From contig DASYQR010000113.1 in the NCBI GenBank assembly GCA_036005325.1, positions 1 to 6,578 on the forward strand: a stretch of 6,578 nucleotides of DNA, in the 5' to 3' direction. Under the pieces are notes generated by a model. That model saw only the letters and a list, made by a program, of their open reading frames with translations, was not told the origin of the DNA and did not search any database. The first letter of the stretch is position 1. Each line of letters starts with the position of its first letter. A program made the position numbers and the translations under genes. Positions 1-4,633 of the stretch are shown piece by piece. The DNA comes from SCTG01 sp036005325. GTDB taxonomy: Bacteria; Nitrospirota; Nitrospiria; Nitrospirales; NS-4.

Positions 1-90
1 ATGAAGCAGGCGGACCACGTCCGTGACAATCTCGCCCTGGCGCGGCGCGAGCCGTTGCTCCCGGAGCTGATCACGAAACTGGGCGGGTGA
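1..90 (+). CDS. C-terminal tail of an upstream gene, possibly aldo/keto reductase (5' partial)
   Basis: The window opens inside a reading frame of 29 codons that ends in TGA at 88-90. The ATG at position 1 is probably an internal methionine, because the window cuts the gene. The tail contains a pattern like 'HVRDNLALARREPLLPELI', which resembles the C-terminal end of many aldo/keto reductases: a helix with an 'N' after a 'V-x' pair, then a Pro/Leu-rich segment before a last helix. This is a resemblance only, with no catalytic residue in view. The stop lies one base before the ATG of the next gene on the same strand, so the two are probably cotranscribed and translationally coupled. It could instead be an unrelated C-terminus or a short orphan frame. 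Confidence 0.45.
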   Translation: MKQADHVRDNLALARREPLLPELITKLGG

Positions 91-91
91 G

Positions 92-439
92 ATGCGTGTC
101 CTGATCTATGATGACCAGTGCCGGCTCTGCGTGACGGCCAAGGAAGGACTGGAGCGGATCGGCGAAGATAAGGATGTCCGCTTTGTGCCCTACCAGAGCG
201 AAGAGGCGGCATCCCGTCTCGGCACCGAGTACCAGCCTGGCCGTCCGTGCGTTGCGTTTCTGGTGGAAGGTGACGGGACGATCCGGCGCGGCCTCGATGC
301 TTTTCTCCCGCTGGTGCCAGGCCTCCCCGGCGGCCGTGTCATTCAAGTCTTGATGCGTGTGCCGTTCCTCCGGCCGCTCGCCTATCTGGCCTACCGCCTC
401 ATCGCCCGCTACCGCTACAGCTGGTTCGGATCGGTGTAG
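92..439 (+). CDS. DCC/DUF393-family thiol-disulfide oxidoreductase
   Basis: This is a small 115-residue protein of the DCC1-like thiol-disulfide oxidoreductase family (DUF393). The N-terminus has a beta strand followed by the family hallmark D-x-x-C-x-x-C, here DDQCRLC with cysteines 10 and 13, in a thioredoxin-like position. The C-terminal third carries the typical helix 'PLAYLAYRLIARYRY' ending in W-F-G. Length matches the family (about 110-140 residues). There is no signal peptide, so it is predicted to be cytoplasmic; the physiological substrate is unknown for most of the family. The ATG is one base after the preceding stop, with only a weak purine-rich stretch (GGGTGAG) in front, which fits translational coupling to the upstream gene. 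The TAG stop is the first part of the palindromic repeat that follows. Family assignment is strong; the role is inferred. Confidence 0.9.
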   Translation: MRVLIYDDQCRLCVTAKEGLERIGEDKDVRFVPYQSEEAASRLGTEYQPGRPCVAFLVEGDGTIRRGLDAFLPLVPGLPGGRVIQVLMRVPFLRPLAYLAYRLIARYRYSWFGSV

Positions 440-514
440 GGGCAACCCTCTGTGGTTGCCCTGATTCAGGGCAGGTTGCCCATCGGTTGGGCAGGCACGG
501 AGGCCTGCCCCTAC
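436..514. repeat. REP-like palindromic repeat pair between convergent genes
   Basis: Two hairpins of identical geometry face each other. The first has stem GGGCAACC (440-447), a 6-base loop and GGTTGCCC (454-461). The second has stem GGGCAGGC (489-496), a 6-base loop and GCCTGCCC (503-510). Both stems are perfect 8-mers, and the loops correspond when one is reverse-complemented (CTCTGT versus CTCCGT). Between them, GGGCA (469-473) and TGCCC (477-481) form a small third hairpin. The outer ends are exact inverted copies, GTAGGGGCA (436-444) and TGCCCCTAC (506-514). The arrangement resembles paired REP elements or a BIME, and it may also act as a bidirectional terminator although neither side has a clear T-tract. 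The TAG of each end is the stop codon of the flanking gene. Confidence 0.8.
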
Positions 515-1383
515 GAATCGGGCGTGCGGTATTTCTCGTCGAGCTTGTAGTAAGCGTCGAGTCCGATGATGTCGTGGAACTGCTGGAAGGGAATGAGGCG
601 GTCGAGCGAGTCGCGCGTTGTGCCCGCAGATTTGATCAGCGCAAACATCTCCTGCATCGCCTTGGCTGAGGCGTAGAGTGCCGTCAGCGGGCAGACGATG
701 AGCTGCAGGCCGAGCTTGTCCAACTCGTCCTTCGTGAGCAGCGGCGTCACGCCGCCCTCCAGCATGTTGGCGACGAGCGGCGGCGGCAACTCCTTGGCGA
801 GCGTCTTCAGTTCCTCCACGCTCCGCGGCGCTTCGATGAAGAGCGCATCGGCGCCGGCCTCTTTGTATTTCTTGCATCGCGCGATCGCGTCCTCCAGCCC
901 GTTCACCTGCCGGGCGTCGGTGCGGGCCACGATGAAGAAATCGCGTCCTTTGCGTGCGTCCACGGCGGCCCGGATCTTCTGCACGTGCTCATCGACCGGG
1001 ATGACCCGCTTACCCTTCATGTGCCCACAGCGCTTGGGCCAGACCTGATCCTCCAGGAACATGCCGGCGGCGCCGGCGTCGATCAACTCGTTCACCGTGC
1101 GGATCACGTTGAGGGCGTTGCCGTATCCCGTGTCCGCGTCGATGATGATCGGGATGGAGACGGAGGCGCAGACCCGTTTCGCCGTGGCCACCATCTCGGT
1201 CTGCGTGAGGTAGCCGAAGTCCGGCAGCCCGAGCTGCGTGGCCGCCACGCTGTAGCCGGAGATGAAAGTCAGGGGAAAGCCCGCACGCTCCACCAGCTTC
1301 GCGCCCAGCGCGTCGTACACGCCGGGGAAGATGAGGGTCCGCTCTTGCTCCAGCAGGGCGTGGATGCGGGTTTTCGCGGGCAT
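511..1383 (-). CDS. Isocitrate lyase/PEP mutase superfamily protein, likely a C-C lyase
   Basis: This 290-residue protein belongs to the isocitrate lyase/phosphoenolpyruvate mutase superfamily, TIM-barrel enzymes that cleave or rearrange 2-oxo/2-hydroxy acids with Mg2+. Visible motifs in order are 'PGVYDALGAKL' (20-30), S-G-Y (42-44), the metal-binding D-A-D-T-G-Y-G-N (82-89), E-D-Q (111-113), K-R-C-G-H (117-121), R-T-D (154-156), E184 and N-M (206-207). The Cys in K-R-C-G-H is the catalytic signature of the lyase branch (isocitrate, methylisocitrate and dimethylmalate lyases). PEP and carboxyPEP mutases usually have an Asn-containing loop there. The likely reaction is therefore retro-Claisen cleavage of a 2-methylisocitrate- or malate-like substrate. 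No propionate (prpC/prpD) or phosphonate genes are adjacent, so the substrate is open. The start fits the family N-terminus. No Shine-Dalgarno is seen, and the promoter sits directly upstream. The stop lies inside the palindromic repeat. Confidence 0.92.
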   Translation of the reverse strand: MPAKTRIHALLEQERTLIFPGVYDALGAKLVERAGFPLTFISGYSVAATQLGLPDFGYLTQTEMVATAKRVCASVSIPIIIDADTGYGNALNVIRTVNELIDAGAAGMFLEDQVWPKRCGHMKGKRVIPVDEHVQKIRAAVDARKGRDFFIVARTDARQVNGLEDAIARCKKYKEAGADALFIEAPRSVEELKTLAKELPPPLVANMLEGGVTPLLTKDELDKLGLQLIVCPLTALYASAKAMQEMFALIKSAGTTRDSLDRLIPFQQFHDIIGLDAYYKLDEKYRTPDS

Positions 1384-1392
1384 GGCGACGCC

Positions 1393-1421
1393 ATTGTAAA
1401 GACAACGCGCAGGTGGGTCAA
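1393..1421 (-). promoter_or_regulatory. Sigma70-type promoter of the lyase gene
   Basis: On the minus strand there is TTGACC (1416-1421), a 17-base spacer, and TACAAT (1393-1398). Each box matches the sigma70 consensus at five of six positions. The expected transcription start lies about 3-4 bases before the ATG at 1383, so the mRNA would be almost leaderless. This agrees with the absence of a Shine-Dalgarno sequence before that ATG. Prediction from sequence only. Confidence 0.6.
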
Positions 1422-1474
1422 CCTGCCGCCGATTGCATAGGGACCGGGAAGGGATTAAGCTAACGCCTTATCGT

Positions 1475-1480
1475 GAGGTG
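1475..1480 (+). promoter_or_regulatory. Ribosome binding site deciding the zinc-ribbon start
   Basis: GAGGTG lies four bases before the ATG at 1485. It favours that ATG over the in-frame GTG at 1473, which overlaps the site itself, and over the later ATG at 1500. A weak promoter candidate lies upstream (TTGCAT 1433-1438, 17 bases, TAAGCT 1456-1461), with only three of six matches per box, so it is not annotated separately. Confidence 0.6.
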
Positions 1481-1484
1481 CACC

Positions 1485-1859
1485 ATGGGGACGACAAAAA
1501 TGGGTCCGACCAAAGTCGTCGTGAAGGGCGACGCATTGTACGACGCGAAAACCGACAAGCTGATTCAAGGCGGACTGAAGACCCGGAAAGAGCTGGAAGA
1601 TTACGCCGCGCATCACTATATCGCCTTGCCGGTGGTGGACAACGCCGGCCGTCTCTGGATGCTGGACGGGAAACCGGTGTACTGCTTCAGGGGCTCAAAA
1701 TTCGAAACGCTGGATGAGGAGGCCGCGCACCTGCGGCGCTGTCCGGACTGCGGCGGGATGGCGGTGCCTAGCGAAGAAGGCTCGGTGGAGCGGGACTGCG
1801 TGCGCTGCACGCAATGCAGCCACGAATTCGACGCCCGCTTGGAGATGATGGAAAGCTAG
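1485..1859 (+). CDS. Small zinc-ribbon protein of unknown function
   Basis: I do not recognise this 124-residue protein. Residues 1-80 form a mixed region with alternating strands ('TKVVVKGDALYD', 'YIALPVVDNAGRLWML', 'GKPVYCF'). The C-terminal part is a cysteine-rich ribbon: C-P-D-C-G-G at 86-91, then C105, C-T-Q-C at 108-111 and the following S-H-E-F. C86/C89 with C108/C111 would make a standard four-Cys zinc knuckle pair, while C105 and C67 are extra cysteines. There is no signal peptide or membrane segment, so it should be cytoplasmic. Such ribbons bind nucleic acid or protein partners, but nothing here tells which. It is transcribed divergently from the lyase gene and followed by a structured intergenic region with its own downstream promoter, so it is probably a single-gene unit. 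Coding is supported by the good ribosome binding site and the ordered Cys pattern. Confidence 0.75.
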   Translation: MGTTKMGPTKVVVKGDALYDAKTDKLIQGGLKTRKELEDYAAHHYIALPVVDNAGRLWMLDGKPVYCFRGSKFETLDEEAAHLRRCPDCGGMAVPSEEGSVERDCVRCTQCSHEFDARLEMMES

Positions 1860-1879
1860 CAAGTCCTACTAGTCATTAC

Positions 1880-1963
1880 TTGCGGGTCCTGCCGCCGGTT
1901 TCCCCCACCGGCTTCACGAAAAGATGCAGGCGGCGGGGGGCCCCCAACCGGCGTCACCCGCAA
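1880..1963. repeat. Long imperfect inverted repeat / structured intergenic element
   Basis: The outer arms TTGCGGGT (1880-1887) and ACCCGCAA (1956-1963) are perfectly complementary. After a 3-base bulge on the left, the stem continues with 1891-1900 against 1946-1955, nine of ten bases paired. A competing inner hairpin is GCCGGT (1894-1899) with ACCGGC (1907-1912), and 1936-1945 is a G5C5 palindrome. The two halves also share a near direct repeat (1902-1917 versus 1941-1957). There is no T-tract, so a simple intrinsic terminator is unlikely. The element ends six bases before the predicted -35 box of the lipoprotein gene. It could be an operator, an RNA structure at the end of the upstream transcript, or a short dispersed repeat. 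Confidence 0.6.
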
Positions 1964-1968
1964 ATACA

Positions 1969-1998
1969 TCGCCACCTCCGGGAAACGATTGTTATAAT
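1969..1998 (+). promoter_or_regulatory. Extended -10 promoter of the lipoprotein gene
   Basis: A perfect TATAAT (1993-1998) is preceded by TG at 1990-1991 and one base, which is a full extended -10 element. A weaker -35, TCGCCA (1969-1974, four of six matches), lies 18 bases upstream. Transcription would start near 2005, giving a leader of about 30 bases before the ATG at 2036. Confidence 0.7.
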
Positions 1999-2035
1999 AA
2001 AAAGGGTCTTCATTTTAATTCCCGGGGGTGGAGCG

Positions 2036-2506
2036 ATGAAAACTATGAAGATGTTGTTGTTCGCGTTGCTGATGACGACGCTGACGGTGGCCGGCTGCGC
2101 CGGCCGCCACGGCTATGGGATGGGAGCCGGGCACCGGGAGGCCGCTCTTCAGCGGGGCGTGACCGAGACGAACGATCTCTTAGATCGGACGGTGAAGGAT
2201 CCCGCGCGGGCCACCCAGGCCAAGGCGATCGTGCAGGATATCGTCGGCGAGGTCAAACAGTCGTACAAGGTGAACCAGGAGTACCATAAGAAGTTGTATG
2301 CCTTGAATACGAACTACGACGCTGCGCCGGAACAGTTCACGAAGCTGTTGGACGACCTCAATAACGCCAGAATGGCGAGCGCGACCAAGATTCTGGGCAT
2401 GCGGTTCAAGATGAAGTCGATCCTGACCCCCCAGGAATGGAAGGAGTTTGCGGCAGCGATGGACCGGGCCCGCAGCCACTACATGCCGAAGAGCGACGGC
2501 ATGTAA
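2036..2506 (+). CDS. Spy/CpxP-like lipoprotein
   Basis: This is a 156-residue exported protein. It starts with a lysine-containing n-region, a hydrophobic core (7-19) and a lipobox V-A-G-C with Cys21 as the predicted lipidated residue, so it should be anchored to a membrane facing the periplasm. The mature part is almost wholly helical and charged. Near the end is the segment 'MKSILTPQEWKEF' (126-138), which contains the L-T-x-x-Q pattern of the Spy/CpxP/heavy-metal-resistance family of periplasmic chaperone-like proteins. A role in envelope stress or metal response is inferred from this alone. A short Gly/His/Met-rich stretch (22-33) follows the lipidated Cys. The ATG at 2036 was chosen because it follows a G-rich site (GGGGGTGGAG, 2024-2033). 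In-frame ATGs at 2045 and 2051 would also leave a usable signal peptide. It has its own strong promoter and converges on the next gene with 3 bases between stops. Confidence 0.82.
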   Translation: MKTMKMLLFALLMTTLTVAGCAGRHGYGMGAGHREAALQRGVTETNDLLDRTVKDPARATQAKAIVQDIVGEVKQSYKVNQEYHKKLYALNTNYDAAPEQFTKLLDDLNNARMASATKILGMRFKMKSILTPQEWKEFAAAMDRARSHYMPKSDGM

Positions 2507-2509
2507 CGC

Positions 2510-2956
2510 TCAGAAGATCTTCTTCAGAAATGCGGCGGCCTGCGCGTAGATGCCGGGACTCTTGCTCTCGCGCGGGCCGGCGACGTTCAGGACCTGCACG
2601 TTGTGCTCCGCCGCCCATGCCTTCACGGCGGATTCCTTGGGCGCTTCCGCCAAGTCCAGCACCAGGCACGGCTTTCCCAACTTTTTGGCAGTCTCGATGG
2701 TGAAGGCCGTCCCTTCAGTCGGAGTTCCCCGCTTCAGGACGAGCGTCCCGTCCGAATCACGCACGTTCCATTCCGTGCGTTGCCAATAATCTTCCAACGG
2801 CGTTTCGATTAACGGATAACGGGGATCGAGGGTCCCATCTTCGGCCTTGCGCCCTTTGGGGCACCACCCGCCGCGTGGAAGCCCCTTCTCGAGGGCGACA
2901 TCCAGCGCCGCCCGGTCCACTCCCGTCTGGCCGCCGGAGACGATTTGGGCGAACAT
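2510..2956 (-). CDS. SLOG/YpsA-like putative molybdenum carrier protein
   Basis: This 148-residue protein matches the 'putative molybdenum carrier' family, a Rossmann-like member of the SLOG/LOG (YpsA-related) superfamily. The N-terminus has the family strand and glycine loop, S-G-G-Q-T-G-V-D-R (7-15), followed by G-G-W-C-P-K-G-R (29-36) and a central N-x-R-D-S-D-G-T (64-71). A second glycine-bearing segment, N-V-A-G-P-R (124-129), precedes the last helix. The SLOG fold generally binds nucleotide-like ligands. Molybdenum cofactor binding is known for an algal relative and is not demonstrated for most bacterial members. It is cytoplasmic, with no signal. A GTG at 2959 directly precedes the chosen ATG; family N-termini align better with the ATG. 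There is no Shine-Dalgarno. The start is 10 bases after the stop of the folate enzyme gene, which implies one operon and coupled translation. Confidence 0.87.
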   Translation of the reverse strand: MFAQIVSGGQTGVDRAALDVALEKGLPRGGWCPKGRKAEDGTLDPRYPLIETPLEDYWQRTEWNVRDSDGTLVLKRGTPTEGTAFTIETAKKLGKPCLVLDLAEAPKESAVKAWAAEHNVQVLNVAGPRESKSPGIYAQAAAFLKKIF

Positions 2957-2966
2957 CACAGAAAGA

Positions 2967-4451
2967 TCAAGGTTGTTTCTGGAGCCGTTCTTCGTAGGAG
3001 ATGAGCTGTTTCAGCAGATCCGGGACACGGGGTTCGTCCTTGAGCGCATCCAGATTCGCTTTCACGCAGGCCAGCGCGCTTTCGCCGGCGGCCCGGGCCG
3101 TGAAGACGCCGGCCTTGAGGTCGGCGGCCATGGGCGCCGTGGCAAATGGAATCAGCTCGCGCAGAACCTCCGTGCCAGTCACGGCCAATTCCATGATGGC
3201 GAGCGGCACCGCGATCGCGACGCTAAAAGCTTCTTGCATGGCCGGGCCCCGCTCCGGATCAATCGAGGGGCGCTTGGCGCTCTGAATGACGGCTTGATAC
3301 GCGTCGGCATCTTCCCGAATCGCAGCCTGGAGCCGGTCCCGCAGTTGAATCAGGAGGTCGCGCTTCGAGCGGAGCGCGGCGACCTTGTCGGGTTGGATTT
3401 CCTTCTCGAGCAGGCGCCCGGCTATCATCACGCCCAGTGACACGGCGGCCGCGCCGGTCAGAGCCGCGACGCTGCCTCCGCCAGGCACCGCCTTCGGGGC
3501 CGACACGGCCCTCAGGAAGGGGCCGACCGTGGCCGAGAGGTCCTGCGTCAGGACCTGGGCCATCCGTGCTTCGAGGACCTGACTCATCGAGAAGTTTTCC
3601 AGTTTCAGGTAATGGCCGGCGACCTGGGCCACCGCCGCTTCCGGGATCAGGCCGATCACTTCACTGCTGTGGACGGCGACGCCGTGCTTGGCCGCTTCCT
3701 CCTTGACCGCCTCGAACGCCTGGTGCACCGGGGTTTCTTCATAGTTGGTCAGGTTCATGGAGACTTGCACGATGCCGCGGGTCTTAAGCGGGATGCCGAC
3801 CGCCTTGACCGACGGGAGGCCGCCGTTGGACGCACGGACTTTGAGCGCGATGACTTTGGCAATGTCCAGGTCTTTGCTGGCGAGGTTCACGTTGTAGGCG
3901 ATCAACAGCCGGCGCGCGCCCACGATGGTGGCACCGGCCGTCCGGTGCAGCTTCGCGTCCCCGAAGTCCGGCGCCCACTCCGGATTCATGCGCAACCGCT
4001 CGGCCAGCTCTTCGAGTCCCCCTCGCCTAATGTCCTCGACGCGCGTGCGAAACGGCGTTTTGGCGGCGTACTCGTATAAAAAGACCGGGATGTGCAACTC
4101 CTCCGCCACACGGCGTCCCACGAGCCGCGCCAGATGGACGCAGTCTTCCATCGTGACGCCCCGGATCGGCACGAAGGGGAGCACGTCGGTGGCGCCCACG
4201 CGGGGATGTTCGCCGCGATGGGTGGTCAGGTCGATGTTGTGCAGAGCCTGTTCGGCCGCGCGAAACGCGGCTTCGGCGACGGACTCGGGCGGGCCGATGA
4301 AGGTCAGGACCGAGCGGTTGTGATCGGCATCGCTCTGGCGGTCCAGCAAGACCACGCTGGGGACTGAGCGAATGGCGGTGACCAGGGCATCAATGGTCTG
4401 GGCTTTTCGGCCTTCGCTGAAATTGGGCACGCACTCGACGAGTCGATCCAT
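2967..4451 (-). CDS. ftcD: Bifunctional glutamate formimidoyltransferase / formimidoyl-THF cyclodeaminase
   Basis: This 494-residue enzyme has the domain order of animal FTCD (about 540 residues). The formiminotransferase N-domain spans roughly 1-180 and starts 'VECVPNFSEGR'. It contains H82 in H-R-G-E-H-P-R-V-G, matching the catalytic His of the characterised enzyme. The formiminotransferase C-domain spans about 182-300. The cyclodeaminase spans about 305-490, with P-G-G-G-S-V-A-A (323-330) and acidic E-D-A-D-A-Y (380-385). It moves a formimino group from N-formimidoyl-glutamate to tetrahydrofolate, then releases ammonia to give 5,10-methenyl-THF, linking histidine breakdown to one-carbon pools. 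No histidine-utilisation genes are nearby. The ATG at 4451 was chosen because the family motif begins four residues later; the in-frame TTG at 4490 is part of the predicted -35 box. It is followed by the SLOG gene in one operon. Assignment is firm; the pathway role here is inferred. Confidence 0.95.
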   Translation of the reverse strand: MDRLVECVPNFSEGRKAQTIDALVTAIRSVPSVVLLDRQSDADHNRSVLTFIGPPESVAEAAFRAAEQALHNIDLTTHRGEHPRVGATDVLPFVPIRGVTMEDCVHLARLVGRRVAEELHIPVFLYEYAAKTPFRTRVEDIRRGGLEELAERLRMNPEWAPDFGDAKLHRTAGATIVGARRLLIAYNVNLASKDLDIAKVIALKVRASNGGLPSVKAVGIPLKTRGIVQVSMNLTNYEETPVHQAFEAVKEEAAKHGVAVHSSEVIGLIPEAAVAQVAGHYLKLENFSMSQVLEARMAQVLTQDLSATVGPFLRAVSAPKAVPGGGSVAALTGAAAVSLGVMIAGRLLEKEIQPDKVAALRSKRDLLIQLRDRLQAAIREDADAYQAVIQSAKRPSIDPERGPAMQEAFSVAIAVPLAIMELAVTGTEVLRELIPFATAPMAADLKAGVFTARAAGESALACVKANLDALKDEPRVPDLLKQLISYEERLQKQP

Positions 4452-4460
4452 GACGTTCTC

Positions 4461-4490
4461 ACGGTAGCGAGTGCACGGAAGCTCTGTCAA
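4461..4490 (-). promoter_or_regulatory. Promoter of the ftcD operon
   Basis: On the minus strand a perfect TTGACA (4485-4490) is followed after 18 bases by TACCGT (4461-4466), a weak -10 that keeps the key T, A and last T. Transcription would start about 2-4 bases before the ATG at 4451, again nearly leaderless. The -10 match is poor, so a different -10 remains possible. Confidence 0.45.
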
Positions 4491-4537
4491 GGTGGGGGTG
4501 TCAGAAAAGCTTTAGGCTGGAGTATTCATAGCCGAAG

Positions 4538-4567
4538 TTGACCGCCAGGGGCTTTCCATGATATGGT
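4538..4567 (+). promoter_or_regulatory. Promoter of the ilvBN genes
   Basis: TTGACC (4538-4543, five of six) is followed after 18 bases by TATGGT (4562-4567, four of six). A TG at 4559-4560 gives an extended -10. The predicted start near 4574 leaves a leader of about 60 bases, too short for a T-box. I see no Leu/Val/Ile-rich leader peptide with an attenuator hairpin. The divergent ftcD promoter lies in the same 182-base gap. Confidence 0.55.
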
Positions 4568-4619
4568 GTTCATTCCAACTACGCTGATTTACAAGGCATT
4601 TAGGTCTGTTTGGATGGAG

Positions 4620-4624
4620 AGGAG
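4620..4624 (+). promoter_or_regulatory. Ribosome binding site of ilvB
   Basis: AGGAG lies nine bases before the ATG at 4634. It supports this ATG over the in-frame TTG at 4610, which precedes the site. The adjacent in-frame GTG at 4631 is also possible but would add only one residue. Confidence 0.65.
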
Positions 4625-4633
4625 AGGGCTGTG

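Noticed and set aside
71..877. A 268-codon minus-strand frame across the DUF393 gene, the palindromic repeat and the lyase gene end
   Set aside because: It overlaps two well-supported genes, is rich in R/A/H/G with no motif, and its composition is typical of shadow frames.
1861..1881. Weak AAGT/ACTT inverted repeat around ACTAGT after the zinc-ribbon stop
   Set aside because: Four-base stem with a long AT/CT loop; not convincing as a terminator.
1880..1963. Integron attC-like site
   Set aside because: The outer arms do not carry the conserved GTTRRRY/RYYYAAC core pair and there is no gene-cassette context.
2512..2523. Perfect 12-base palindrome AGAAGATCTTCT at the end of the SLOG gene
   Set aside because: It arises from the codons for the Lys-Lys-Ile-Phe C-terminus, has no loop and no T-tract, and is too short to support a terminator or operator call alone.
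2847..4367. Several plus-strand frames opposite the folate enzyme gene
   Set aside because: All lie antisense to a clear enzyme gene, lack family motifs and have low-complexity Arg/Ser/Pro-rich composition.
4568..4633. Possible attenuator or T-box in the ilvB leader
   Set aside because: The leader is only about 60 bases and shows no Leu/Val/Ile codon run, no T-box sequence and no terminator hairpin.
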